DNA of 33,408 nucleotides from Steroidobacteraceae bacterium (GCA_025451275.1 JANWKR010000056.1:1-33408); one strand, 5' to 3'. Counted from the stretch's first letter, positions 20,988 through 28,871 are shown. Program-made: numbers and translations. The notes: generated by a model not told the origin, from the sequence alone.

Positions 20988-22760
20988 ATGATTTCCCTCG
21001 CCCAAACCATGATCCTGCTGGCCGCGGCCGTCGTCGCGGTGTCGCTGTTCCGCTTCGCGCGGCTGTCCTCGATCCTCGGCTACGTGGCCGCCGGTCTCGT
21101 CATCGGCCCGTGGGGTCTCAACCTCATCGGTGACATCGGCCGCATCACGCACGTCTCCGAGTTCGGCATCGTGCTGCTGCTCTTCATCATCGGGCTGGAG
21201 CTGCAGCCGACGCGCCTGTGGGTCATGCGGCGCCTGGTGTTCGGCCTGGGAGCCGCACAGGTGCTCTCGTGCACGCTGCTGCTCGGCCTGCTGGCGTGGG
21301 CCTGGGGGCAGCCACCGGCGGCCGCGGCCGTGATCGGTTTCGGGCTGTCCCTGTCCTCCACTCCGCTGGTGCTGCAGGTGCTGGCCGAGCGCGGGCAGCT
21401 CAAGACCCAGTACGGACGCAGCGCCTTCGGCATCCTCCTGTTCCAGGACCTGGCGGTGCTGCCGGTGCTCGCCGTGCTGCCGCTCCTGTCCCCCCAGGGA
21501 GGCGCGCACCCCGCCGGCGGCGCCGGGCTGGCGCTGGTGAAGCTCGTGGTCGTAGTGGCCGCGGTCATCATCGGCGGGCGGCTGCTGCTGCGGCCGGCGC
21601 TGCGACTGGTGGCGAAGGTGCGCGTCAGCGAGGTGTTCACCGCGGCCGCGCTCCTGACCGTCATCGCCACGACGCTGCTCGCCAACCTCGCCGGGCTGTC
21701 CGCCTCGCTCGGTGCCTTCATCGCCGGCGTGCTGCTCGCCGACTCGGAGTTCCGCCACGAGCTCGAAGCCGACCTCGAGCCCTTCAAGGGGCTGCTGCTC
21801 GGGCTGTTCTTCGTGTGCGTCGGCATGGCGGCAAACCTCGGCCTCATGAAGTCCGAGCCGCTGATGCTGCTGGCGCTCACCGCCACCTTCCTCGCGGTGA
21901 AGATCGCCGCGGTGACCGCGCTCGGGAAGCTCGCGCGCCAGAAGGGCGACGTGGCACGGCGCCTGGGGTTCGTGCTGCCGGCGGGTGGCGAGTTCGCGTT
22001 CGTGTTGTTCACGCTCGCCGCCGGCGAGCGGCTGCTGGACAAGCAGACCGCCGACCTGCTGGTGCTGGCGGTGACGCTGTCGATGATGCTCGGGCCGCTG
22101 CTGCTCATCGCCTACGAGGCGGTGGCCCGGCGCTGGCTGACCCCGGCGACGGCCCCCTACGACGCCATCGACGAGCACGACATCCCGGTAATCATCGCCG
22201 GCTTCGGCCGCTTCGGGCAGATCGTGGCGCGCGTGCTGCGCGTCAAGGGGCTGCCGTTCACCGCCCTCGACTCCAGCCAGACGGCGGTCGACTTCGTGCG
22301 CCGCTTCGGCAACAAGGTGTACTACGGCGACGCCTCCCGGCTCGACCTGCTGCGCGCCGCCGGTGCGGCCCCCGCGCGGGTGCTGGTGCTCGCGGTCGAC
22401 GACACCGAGGCCTCGGTGCGCATCGCCACGCTGGTGCGCGAGCAGTTCCCGCAGCTGAAGATCTTCGCGCGCGCGCGCAACCGCCAGCACGCCTTCGCGC
22501 TCATGGACGCGGGCGTCAGGAATGTGATCCGCGAGACCTACGTGTCCAGTCTGGAAATGGCGAGCTCGGTGCTCGAGGCGCTCGGCGAGAGCCCGGCGGC
22601 GGCACGCGAGGCGGTGCGGCGCTTCCGCACCCACGACGAGGCCACGCTCGAGGCGCAGTACGCGGTCAAGGAAGACCAGGTGAAATTCGTCGCCACCACG
22701 CTCGCGGCTGCGCAGCAGCTGGAGCGGCTGTTCGAGGCTGACCAGGCGCGCTCGGAGTAG
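20988..22760 (+). CDS. KefB/KefC-type monovalent cation:proton antiporter
   Basis: A 590-residue CPA2-family antiporter with an attached RCK domain. The membrane part (about 1-385) has 11 to 13 helices and shows GYVAAGLVIGPWGLNLI, VLLLFIIGLELQPTRLW, SLSSTPLVLQVL, RSAFGILLFQDLAVLPVL and the ion-path motif LGAFIAGVLLADSEFRHELE. The C-terminal NAD-binding RCK_N domain begins near residue 400 (VIIAGFGRFGQIVARVL) and includes VYYGDASRLDLLRAAGA and RNRQHAFALMDAGV. E. coli KefB/KefC release potassium in response to glutathione adducts; ancillary KefF or KefG is not seen here. The ATG at 20988 lacks a strong ribosome site. It is 2 nt upstream of the DUF924 gene and surely co-transcribed. Confidence 0.93.
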   Translation: MISLAQTMILLAAAVVAVSLFRFARLSSILGYVAAGLVIGPWGLNLIGDIGRITHVSEFGIVLLLFIIGLELQPTRLWVMRRLVFGLGAAQVLSCTLLLGLLAWAWGQPPAAAAVIGFGLSLSSTPLVLQVLAERGQLKTQYGRSAFGILLFQDLAVLPVLAVLPLLSPQGGAHPAGGAGLALVKLVVVVAAVIIGGRLLLRPALRLVAKVRVSEVFTAAALLTVIATTLLANLAGLSASLGAFIAGVLLADSEFRHELEADLEPFKGLLLGLFFVCVGMAANLGLMKSEPLMLLALTATFLAVKIAAVTALGKLARQKGDVARRLGFVLPAGGEFAFVLFTLAAGERLLDKQTADLLVLAVTLSMMLGPLLLIAYEAVARRWLTPATAPYDAIDEHDIPVIIAGFGRFGQIVARVLRVKGLPFTALDSSQTAVDFVRRFGNKVYYGDASRLDLLRAAGAAPARVLVLAVDDTEASVRIATLVREQFPQLKIFARARNRQHAFALMDAGVRNVIRETYVSSLEMASSVLEALGESPAAAREAVRRFRTHDEATLEAQYAVKEDQVKFVATTLAAAQQLERLFEADQARSE

Positions 22761-22762
22761 CG

Positions 22763-23374
22763 GTGGACGAGGCGCGCAGCGTCCGCGACTTCTGGTTCGG
22801 CAAGCTGCCGCTGACGGCCGCGGCACTCAACCGCCGCATGCGCTTCTGGTTCGGCAACGAGGGGGTGCAGGAGCGGGACGAGCAGATCCGGGTGCGCTTC
22901 GGCACTCTGCTCGAGCGCGCCGCGCGCGGTGAGCTGGATGCCTGGGCGGACGGGCCGCGCCGCCGCCTGAGCCTCGTCATCCTGCTCGATCAGTTTCCAC
23001 GCCACATCGTCCGCGGCACGGCGCGCGCCTTCGACTACGACGCCCAGGCGCTCGGCCTGACGCTCTCCGGCATGCAGTCGGCGGCCGATGCGGCGCTCGG
23101 CGTGGTGGAGCGCATCTTCTTCTACATGCCGCTGCAGCACGCCGAAGTGACCGAGGTGCAGGAGGAGTCGGTGGCCGCCTACCGGCGGCTGCTCACCGAA
23201 GCGCCGGGCGAGCTGCGTCCGGTGTTCGCAGGCGCGCTGCGCTCGGCCGAGAACCATCGCGCCATCGTCGAGAAATTCGGGCGCTTCCCGCACCGCAACC
23301 GCCTGCTGCAGCGGCCGAACACGCCGGCCGAAGACGCCTGGCTGCGCCGCGGCGGCGAGAGCTTCGGTCAGTAG
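22763..23374 (+). CDS. DUF924 family protein
   Basis: A 203-residue soluble helical protein of the DUF924 family, whose function is unknown and which resembles TPR folds. All hallmark blocks are present: DFWFG near the start, RMRFWFGNEG, ILLDQFPRHIVRGTA followed by AFDYDAQAL, FFYMPLQHAE, and the C-terminal FGRFPHRNRLLQRPNTPAE. The GTG start at 22763 lies 2 nt after the antiporter stop, so translation is probably coupled. It overlaps the convergent cbpM by 7 nt at the 3' end. Confidence 0.92.
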   Translation: MDEARSVRDFWFGKLPLTAAALNRRMRFWFGNEGVQERDEQIRVRFGTLLERAARGELDAWADGPRRRLSLVILLDQFPRHIVRGTARAFDYDAQALGLTLSGMQSAADAALGVVERIFFYMPLQHAEVTEVQEESVAAYRRLLTEAPGELRPVFAGALRSAENHRAIVEKFGRFPHRNRLLQRPNTPAEDAWLRRGGESFGQ

Positions 23375-23694
23375 TCCCCGGCGAGCCGCTCGAGGTGCCG
23401 GATGCGGCTCTCGAGCTGACGCTGTGCCTCGAGCAGCTCCACCGCCAGCGCCGCGCCGCTCACGTTGACGCCCAGATCGTGCATCAGCCGCCCGACCACG
23501 CGCAGGCGCGGCAGCGCGGTCGCCGGGACCTGCCACTCACCCGGTCCTGCCTCGCGCGACGCGACCAGTCCCAGCGCCGCGAGCTCCAGCATGGCCTCCA
23601 GATCGATGCGACACAGCTGGCAGATGTCGCTGGCTGCGATCCAGTCGCCGTCACCGATCAGGTGGGCTTCGAGCACATGTGTCACGCGTACCAT
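23368..23694 (-). CDS. cbpM: Chaperone modulator CbpM
   Basis: A 108-residue MerR-like helical protein that binds the J-domain of CbpA and inhibits its co-chaperone and DNA-binding activities. The N-terminal half has the winged-helix-like ICQLCRIDLEAMLELAALGLV, and the C-terminal half is a predicted helix (ALAVELLEAQRQLESRIRHLERL). The strong ribosome site AGGTGA includes the cbpA stop codon and lies 3 nt before the ATG at 23694, so it depends on translation of cbpA. It overlaps the convergent DUF924 gene by 7 nt. Confidence 0.93.
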   Translation of the reverse strand: MVRVTHVLEAHLIGDGDWIAASDICQLCRIDLEAMLELAALGLVASREAGPGEWQVPATALPRLRVVGRLMHDLGVNVSGAALAVELLEAQRQLESRIRHLERLAGDY

Positions 23695-23697
23695 GAC

Positions 23698-24666
23698 TCA
23701 CCTCTGCGCCGCGCGCGGATCGAAGTTCAGCTTCGCGCGCATGTCCTCGTAGACCGCACGCGCCTCCGGCGAGTTCGCCGCCGGCAATACCACCTTCAGC
23801 TGCACGTACTCGTCCCCGGGCGGTGAGCCCGGCAGGCCGCGGCCGCGCAGGCGCAGCTTCTGTCCGGACTGGCTGCCGGCGGGGACGTGCATCTCGACCT
23901 CGCCGCCGAGAGTCGGCACCGTGACCGCCGCGCCGAGCGCGGCCTCCCACGGCGCGACCGGGAAGGTCAGCGTCACGTCGCGGTTGTCGAGCTGGTAGAG
24001 ACGGTGCGGCAGGATGTGCGTCTCCAGGTACAGGTCGCCGGCGGCGCCCTCGCCCGCTCCCGGCTCGCCCTGGCCGGCAACCCGGATCAGCTGGCCCGTG
24101 GCGACGCCGGCCGGAATGCTGACGCGCACGGTGCGCGTGCGCATCTCGACCGTGCCGTCGGGCTTCACTTCCGGGTGGCGCAGCTCGAACGTGCGCGTGG
24201 TGCCGCGGAAGGCCTCCTCGAGCTCGATGTCGATGCGCGCGTGATGATCGCGGCCGCCGGCGTGCATGCGCTCGGCGCCGGCGAACGGCGAGCCGCCGCC
24301 GAACAGTGAGGAGAAGAACTCGCTGAAGTCCTGCTCGGAGGCGCCGCCGCCGCGGCCGGCGCTGCGGCCGCGGCGGCCGCCCGGGGCGCCTCCGGCGGAC
24401 TCGAAGCCGCTGCCCCAGTCCGGCGGCGGCCGGAACTGCTGCCCCGACGTCCACTCGCTGCCGAGCTCGTCATACGCGGCGCGCTTCTGCGGGTCCTTCA
24501 GCACCTCGTACGCCTCCTGCACTTCCTTGAAGCGCGCCTCGGCGTCGGCCTCCTTGCTCACGTCCGGGTGGTACTTGCGCGCCAGCCGCCGGTAGGCGGT
24601 CTTGATCGCATCGGCGGCCGCGCCGCGCTCGACGCCCAGGACTTTGTAGTAGTCGCGGAATTCCAT
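23698..24666 (-). CDS. cbpA: Curved-DNA-binding protein / DnaJ-class co-chaperone CbpA
   Basis: A 322-residue J-domain protein. The J-domain (about 5-70) contains the essential HPD at 33-35 (KYHPDVS), which stimulates DnaK ATPase. A Gly/Phe/Ser-rich linker follows (about 80-130, with [15 protein letters not shown]). Then come two beta-sandwich substrate-binding domains with the family repeats [19 protein letters not shown] and [19 protein letters not shown]. There is no zinc-finger region, which separates CbpA from DnaJ. Its own start has GAAGG about 6 nt upstream. It is operonic with cbpM and preceded, about 150 nt upstream, by a near-consensus sigma-32 promoter, which fits a heat-shock co-chaperone. 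Confidence 0.95.
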   Translation of the reverse strand: MEFRDYYKVLGVERGAAADAIKTAYRRLARKYHPDVSKEADAEARFKEVQEAYEVLKDPQKRAAYDELGSEWTSGQQFRPPPDWGSGFESAGGAPGGRRGRSAGRGGGASEQDFSEFFSSLFGGGSPFAGAERMHAGGRDHHARIDIELEEAFRGTTRTFELRHPEVKPDGTVEMRTRTVRVSIPAGVATGQLIRVAGQGEPGAGEGAAGDLYLETHILPHRLYQLDNRDVTLTFPVAPWEAALGAAVTVPTLGGEVEMHVPAGSQSGQKLRLRGRGLPGSPPGDEYVQLKVVLPAANSPEARAVYEDMRAKLNFDPRAAQR

Positions 24667-24825
24667 TGCTTGCCTTCGCGGGTCTGAAAGCCCTGCGGCG
24701 CGGGTGAGCGCAGCGGCTCGATTCTAGGCCGGACGCACGCGCGCGGTGCGCGCACCACCGCCCGGGCACCACGGCGATGCAGACTCCCGCGCCGTGGCCG
24801 CGCCGAGCGCGCCAGGGCGCCCTTC

Positions 24826-24854
24826 ATATGGGGCATGGAACTTGCTACCTCAAG
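24826..24854 (-). promoter_or_regulatory. Sigma-32 (heat-shock) promoter of cbpA-cbpM
   Basis: On the minus strand CTTGAG (24849-24854), a 15-nt spacer and CCCCATAT (24826-24833). The known sigma-32 consensus is CTTGAA with CCCCATNT about 13-15 nt away, so the -10 is perfect and the -35 has one mismatch. Transcription would begin near 24819, leaving an unexplained leader of about 150 nt (24667-24818) in which I see no gene. RpoH is encoded at 304-1179. Confidence 0.8.
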
Positions 24855-24991
24855 AAAGCCGGCCGGCTTCGTAACCTCACTGCCTTGAGCGGCGGCGAGA
24901 ATCGCAGGCGGCGGCAACCATGACCGGAGCGGGAGGCGGGGCGTACAGATTCGATCCCCCTCGAGCGCGTCTCGCCTCCCCTCCGATCACC

Positions 24992-25031
24992 AAAAAAAAC
25001 GCCGCGAGGCGGGGGAAGTCGCATCGCGGCG
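24992..25031 (-). terminator. Rho-independent terminator (minus strand)
   Basis: An 8-bp GC-rich stem (25000-25007 with 25024-25031) encloses a 16-nt loop that can extend by a few inner pairs, followed on the minus strand by eight consecutive Ts. It terminates transcription coming from the SPOR-lipoprotein side. The 137 bp between it and the cbpA promoter (24855-24991) hold nothing I recognise. Confidence 0.85.
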
Positions 25032-25111
25032 TACAGGAGCGAACACGGGGAAATTGTTCGCAACTGGGCTTATCAAAGCAAAGCCCATGCCACCGCATGA
25101 AATTCATTTAA
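24992..25111 (-). ncRNA. Candidate small RNA, or structured 3' end of the SPOR-lipoprotein transcript
   Basis: Reading the minus strand, three hairpins with perfect stems follow one another: GGGCTT/AAGCCC (25066-25086), GCGAACA/TGTTCGC (25039-25061), and CGCCGCGA/TCGCGGCG (25000-25031). They end in eight Ts (24992-24999). The segment is AT-richer than its surroundings and has no reading frame of note. A weak extended -10-like TGTTTTAAA lies at about 25107-25115; no good -35 is seen. The lipoprotein gene ends about 110 nt upstream, so this may be its 3' UTR or an RNA processed from it. I do not recognise a known family. Confidence 0.45.
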
Positions 25112-25149
25112 AACAAAGAGTTATTGGATCCTGGAGCGGTCCGTACAGG

Positions 25150-25164
25150 TGACAGGAATTGTCA
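25150..25164. repeat. Perfect dyad TGACA-N5-TGTCA
   Basis: TGACA and TGTCA flank GGAAT, a 15-bp operator-like dyad about 60 bp beyond the 3' end of the SPOR-lipoprotein gene and upstream of the candidate small RNA. It could be a regulator site for that RNA or just another transcript hairpin. No specific regulator is recognised. Confidence 0.35.
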
Positions 25165-25221
25165 GTTTGGGGCTTTGGCCACCCAAACGTGGCAGGTACC
25201 GACGCGCGGGAACGGGCCGCT

Positions 25222-26055
25222 TCAGCGCGGCAGCACGGGCACGCAGGACTGGGACTGCTCCTTGAGGGAATCGCACAGCGCGCGTGCCTGGGCTTCGCCG
25301 GCTGCGGCGACCTGCAGGCGGTAGAGCTGGCCCGAACCGGTGCTGGCCTGGACGATGCGCGGCGACAGGCCGCCGAGCTCCGCGCCGAAGCGCTCGTGCA
25401 GGCGCTGCCACTCGCGGCCGGCGCTGGCGGGACTGCCGAAGGCACCGAGCTGAACGCCGTAGCCACCGTCCGGGACACCCACGGCATCGGCCGCGACGGG
25501 TGGCGGCTCGGGCGTTGCGGCCGCGAGGCGCACGTCCGCCGGCATCGCGGCTTCACCGGGCTGCGCCAGCTCCCCCACCGCGGCGCGGGCCGGGGCCACG
25601 GCCGGCTCGATCACGCCGGCGGCGGGCAGCGGCGCGGGGGCCACCACGCCGGTCGCCAGCTGCAGGGCGCGCACGCCGGTGCGCGCGACGGCCGCCTCGG
25701 CGGCGGTCTGCGGCGCGATACGCGGCGCGGAGCCGAGCGCGGAAGCCTCGATGCGGATGCGCGCCTCCTCGGACCAGTGCCCGCTCGGGTGGTGGGCGAG
25801 GAACTCCCGGTAGGCGTCCACGGTTCCGACCGTACCGGCGTGCTGCCAGTCGCGCTGCTCGGCCAGCTGCGCGATGCGCTCGCGCGCCTGGGCGGCGAGC
25901 TCGCTGTCGGCGTGCTGTTCGAGGAAGCGGCCATAGGCCTCGGTCGTGTCGGCGGACTCGGCCGAGCGCCAGTCCTGCTGCTCGCGGCTGCAGGCCGCGC
26001 AGGCAATCCCCAGAAGTGTGATCAGTGCCACCCTTCCTGCCCGGAATGTGATCAT
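25222..26055 (-). CDS. SPOR-domain lipoprotein with tandem helical repeats
   Basis: About 277 residues. An N-terminal signal (ALITLLGIACAAC) ends in two cysteines that suggest lipoprotein processing, although neither site fits the lipobox perfectly. Two repeats follow: RDWRSAES with AYGRFLEQH and ARERI, then RDWQHAGT with AYREFLAHH and ARIRI, resembling half-TPR repeats. A Pro/Ala-rich linker of about 100 residues leads to a C-terminal SPOR domain (YGVQLGAFGSPASAGREW to LYRLQVAAAGEAQARALC), the fold that binds denuded peptidoglycan glycan at division sites. The ATG at 26055 has AAGGA with 8-nt spacing; the upstream ATG at 26064 has none at a proper distance. It is divergent from a bactofilin. 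Its transcript probably ends at the terminator at 24992. Confidence 0.85.
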   Translation of the reverse strand: MITFRAGRVALITLLGIACAACSREQQDWRSAESADTTEAYGRFLEQHADSELAAQARERIAQLAEQRDWQHAGTVGTVDAYREFLAHHPSGHWSEEARIRIEASALGSAPRIAPQTAAEAAVARTGVRALQLATGVVAPAPLPAAGVIEPAVAPARAAVGELAQPGEAAMPADVRLAAATPEPPPVAADAVGVPDGGYGVQLGAFGSPASAGREWQRLHERFGAELGGLSPRIVQASTGSGQLYRLQVAAAGEAQARALCDSLKEQSQSCVPVLPR

Positions 26056-26116
26056 GGTCGGCATCCTTGTAGGACCAGCTCCGTATTATGACCCGGCGCA
26101 CCCCGCGGAGCACCGG

Positions 26117-26515
26117 ATGAGCGAAACCCTCAAGCGCAGACTGATAGACCAGATCGGCGATTCGCCGACTTTCGTCGCCGAAGGCTCGCGGCTGACCGGC
26201 GACGTCGAGAGCGCCGGTCCGCTCGTGGTCTGCGGCGCCATCCGCGGCGACGGTCGCGTCGGCGGCGCGCTGCGCATGGCCGTGACCGCCGAGTGGGACG
26301 GCGAGATCCACGCGCGCGCGGCCGTGATCGCCGGGCGCATCAGCGGCCGGCTCGTGGTCGAGGACAAGCTCGAGGTTGGCGCGACCGCCGTGCTGCGGGC
26401 GGACATCGTGGCGCGCAGCATCGCCGTGGCCAAGGGCGCCATCATCGACGGGGTGGTCACCGTCACCAGCGGCGAGCCGGTGCTCGAGTTCGAGGAAAAG
26501 CGCGCCGCGCGCTGA
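26117..26515 (+). CDS. Bactofilin (polymer-forming cytoskeletal protein)
   Basis: A 132-residue bactofilin-family protein. These polymerise without nucleotide and scaffold cell-wall enzymes at the membrane. The core (about 20-120) is a chain of short Gly- and Val-rich turns typical of the beta-helix: SRLTGDVESAGPLVVCGAIRG, GEIHARAAVIAGRISG, VEDKLEVGATAVLRADI and SIAVAKGAIIDGVV. The short charged N-terminus (SETLKRRLIDQIG) may be the membrane-targeting part. The ATG at 26117 has GGAG with 7- to 8-nt spacing. It lies 61 nt from the divergent SPOR lipoprotein start; both concern peptidoglycan, so common regulation is plausible (inference). Confidence 0.88.
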   Translation: MSETLKRRLIDQIGDSPTFVAEGSRLTGDVESAGPLVVCGAIRGDGRVGGALRMAVTAEWDGEIHARAAVIAGRISGRLVVEDKLEVGATAVLRADIVARSIAVAKGAIIDGVVTVTSGEPVLEFEEKRAAR

Positions 26516-26520
26516 GCGTC

Positions 26521-27573
26521 TCAGGAGTTCTCGCCCAGCACCTCGGCCTCCACCGGCGTCCCGGCACGCGTGGCCTCCGCCCCGAGCTGCCTGAGGATCA
26601 GCCTCTCGAGCCAGGTCTCCCCACCCAGCCGCTCGAAGAAGCCGCAGTGCCCGCCCCGGCGCGTCACGGTCAGCGTCAGCGCCGGCGGCCGCGCCAGCTG
26701 CGCCAGTCCCGCCGCCGGGATGATCGGATCGTCGAGCGAGGTGATGATGCGCGCGGGCACGGCGAGGCCGGCCAGCCGCGCGCCGGTGATCGCATAGCCC
26801 TCGAGATAGTCATCGAGCGTCGGGTACTCGGTGTGGGCGCGCACCAGCTCCGCGGTCATGAGCTTCAGGTCGCGCCGCCGCGCGAGCGGGCCGAAGTCAT
26901 ACGCGTCCGGCCAGGCGGCCTGCTTGCGGCGCAGGCTGCGCAGCCACTTGCGTACGAAGTAGCGCTCGTAGCCGGGAATGCCGTTCTGCAGCGCCACCAG
27001 GGTCGCGGCCGGATCGAGCACCGGCGACACCGCGATCACCCCGGCGAGCTGCAGCTGCGCGGGCCCCGCCTGCGCCGCGACCCGCAGCACGAAGTTGCCG
27101 CCGAGCGAGAAGCCGATCAGGTACGGCGGCCGGCCCGGATAGCGCTGCTGCACGGCGCGCACCGCGCCGACCACCTCGGGCAGGCGGCAGGAGTGGAACA
27201 GGTCCTGGTTGAGGTGATGGGTCTCGCCGTGATCGCGCAGGTTGAGGCGCAGCACGTCGAAGCCGCGCGCGAACAGCAGCGCGGCGAGTGACAGCACGTA
27301 GTAGGAGTCGGCACTGCCCTCCCAGCCGTGCAGCAGCACCACCGGGCGGCCGTTGCCCGCCGGCGGGCTCGACAGGAAGCACTGCAGGCGCACGCCCGCA
27401 CCGCAGTCGAGCAGCAGCTCGCGCGCCGCGGCGAGCAGCGGCGCCGCACGCCGCAGGACGCGCCCGCGCCGCCAGCCCGTGCTCGCCAGCATCGACTGCA
27501 CATGGTGGTTGCCCAGCCAGCGCGCCGGGCGGAAGTCATCGTCAGCGGTGCGCTCGGGCGTATTTCCGTTCAA
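26521..27573 (-). CDS. YheT-family alpha/beta hydrolase
   Basis: A 350-residue alpha/beta hydrolase of the YheT/ABHD1-3 group, whose physiological substrate in bacteria is uncertain (lipid esters are likely). It begins with the family's FRPARWLGNHHVQSM. The oxyanion region is VVLLHGWEGSADSYY, the nucleophile serine sits in IGFSLGGNFVL, the acid in TSLDDPIIP and the histidine in RRGGHCGFF. The only start before the conserved FRPARW block is TTG at 27573, which overlaps the upstream gene's TGA in the sequence TTGA, so translation is probably coupled to the receiver-domain gene. It ends 5 nt from the bactofilin stop, convergently. Confidence 0.92.
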   Translation of the reverse strand: MNGNTPERTADDDFRPARWLGNHHVQSMLASTGWRRGRVLRRAAPLLAAARELLLDCGAGVRLQCFLSSPPAGNGRPVVLLHGWEGSADSYYVLSLAALLFARGFDVLRLNLRDHGETHHLNQDLFHSCRLPEVVGAVRAVQQRYPGRPPYLIGFSLGGNFVLRVAAQAGPAQLQLAGVIAVSPVLDPAATLVALQNGIPGYERYFVRKWLRSLRRKQAAWPDAYDFGPLARRRDLKLMTAELVRAHTEYPTLDDYLEGYAITGARLAGLAVPARIITSLDDPIIPAAGLAQLARPPALTLTVTRRGGHCGFFERLGGETWLERLILRQLGAEATRAGTPVEAEVLGENS

Positions 27574-28871
27574 CGCACGCGGATCTCGACGCGATTGTTG
27601 GCGCTGGCGGCGCGGTTCCAGTCGCCGGCGTTGACCTCGCTCCCGGCCGGCGGATACGGGCTCAGCACGCTCGCCGGGTCACCCACCGACACCTGCGCGT
27701 CGAGCGCGCCGTGGGTGGAAGCGCGGATGTCGCCGATCAGGTTGGCGAGCCCCAGCGGGATGCGCTGCGTGGGCGACAGCGCCTCCTCGGACGGATTGCC
27801 GACGATGTCGCACTTGGCGAGCGGCGTCTCATCGGGCGCGGGCGAGTAGCCGTCCACCGTGTTGCCGACCAGGCAGAAGCGCCCGGCGAAGGTCTTGATG
27901 TCGGCCACACCGGCGACCTTCTGCTTCGCCAGGCGATACAGCAGCTGGCGGATGGTCTCCAGACGGGCACCGCCGAGGGCGTCGGCGCCGTAGGGCACCG
28001 GCACCACGATCGGCTTGTTGTCGGTCGGCAGGGCGCTGCGGGTCGCGCCCGGGGCACGCGGCGCCTCCGGCGTCCCGGCCGGCGCGACCGCGGTGGCGGC
28101 GAACGGTGTGGCCTGGCGCTGACGCAGCTGCGTCAGCTGCGCGTCCATGTCCTCGAGCAGCTGCACGCTGCGCCACCACAGCGCGCTGCTGAGGAGCGCG
28201 ATGGCGAGAGCGGCACAGGCGACGATCCAGGCCCACGGCGGGGTGAGCGGGCGCGGCGGCGGCGGCGCGTCCTCGGCCGGCGGCGGCGGCAGCGCCTCGA
28301 GCAGCAGCGCGCGCACCTCGGCGGTGATGCGGTCGGTCTGCGTATCGACCCCGGCCACGAGCGCGCGGCGCAGCTCCGCGAAATGCTCGCGCAGCGCCGT
28401 GTCGGTGAGCGCCTTGGCGTTGGCGGGCAGCCCCGGCTCGCCGGCCTCGACCGCCACGTTGACGGGAGTGAAGGTCGACTGCTCGCTGCTGCGGCGGTCG
28501 GGCACCAGGTGCAGCTGGTACAGCACCTTGGAGACGTCCGTGGGCTTGATCTGCTTGGGCAGCACGCCGACCGCGCCGAGCGCGCGCGCCTGCCCGAGGT
28601 ACAGCTCACCTTCCTGCGAGGTGTACATCATGATGGGGATGGTGGCGGTGCGCGGGTCGTTCTTGATCGCCTGCACCGCCTGCAGGCCGTCCATGCCCGG
28701 CATCATGTGATCCATGAAGATCACGTCGGGGCGGTTGTTGGTGAGGTAGTCGATCGCCGCTTCGGCGTTCTCGGCGGCATCGACGTCGATGTCGTACTTC
28801 TCGAGCACGCGGGCCAGAAACAGTCGCGCGGACTTGGAGTCGTCCACGATCAAGGCCCGTTTTGCCCCCAT
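27570..28871 (-). CDS. Membrane-tethered receiver-domain protein with a C-terminal (probably periplasmic) domain
   Basis: A 433-residue protein with an unusual plan. Residues 1-125 are a complete CheY-like receiver: Asp10-Asp11, phosphoacceptor Asp54 (VIFMDHMMPGMDG), Thr84 and Lys106. A linker rich in acidic helices and then prolines (about 130-212) leads to one transmembrane helix (WAWIVACAALAIALLSSALWW, about 213-233) and a short coiled-coil-like stretch (LLEDMDAQLTQLRQRQ). The C-terminal 180 residues contain two cysteines (GRFCLVGN and LAKCDIVGN) that could pair outside the cytoplasm, and end NNRVEIRVR, reminiscent of OmpA-like domains. There is no DNA-binding or enzymatic output. The ATG at 28871 has GGGAGCGG upstream. 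No kinase is adjacent. It is co-transcribed with the YheT hydrolase. Confidence 0.85.
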   Translation of the reverse strand: MGAKRALIVDDSKSARLFLARVLEKYDIDVDAAENAEAAIDYLTNNRPDVIFMDHMMPGMDGLQAVQAIKNDPRTATIPIMMYTSQEGELYLGQARALGAVGVLPKQIKPTDVSKVLYQLHLVPDRRSSEQSTFTPVNVAVEAGEPGLPANAKALTDTALREHFAELRRALVAGVDTQTDRITAEVRALLLEALPPPPAEDAPPPPRPLTPPWAWIVACAALAIALLSSALWWRSVQLLEDMDAQLTQLRQRQATPFAATAVAPAGTPEAPRAPGATRSALPTDNKPIVVPVPYGADALGGARLETIRQLLYRLAKQKVAGVADIKTFAGRFCLVGNTVDGYSPAPDETPLAKCDIVGNPSEEALSPTQRIPLGLANLIGDIRASTHGALDAQVSVGDPASVLSPYPPAGSEVNAGDWNRAASANNRVEIRVR

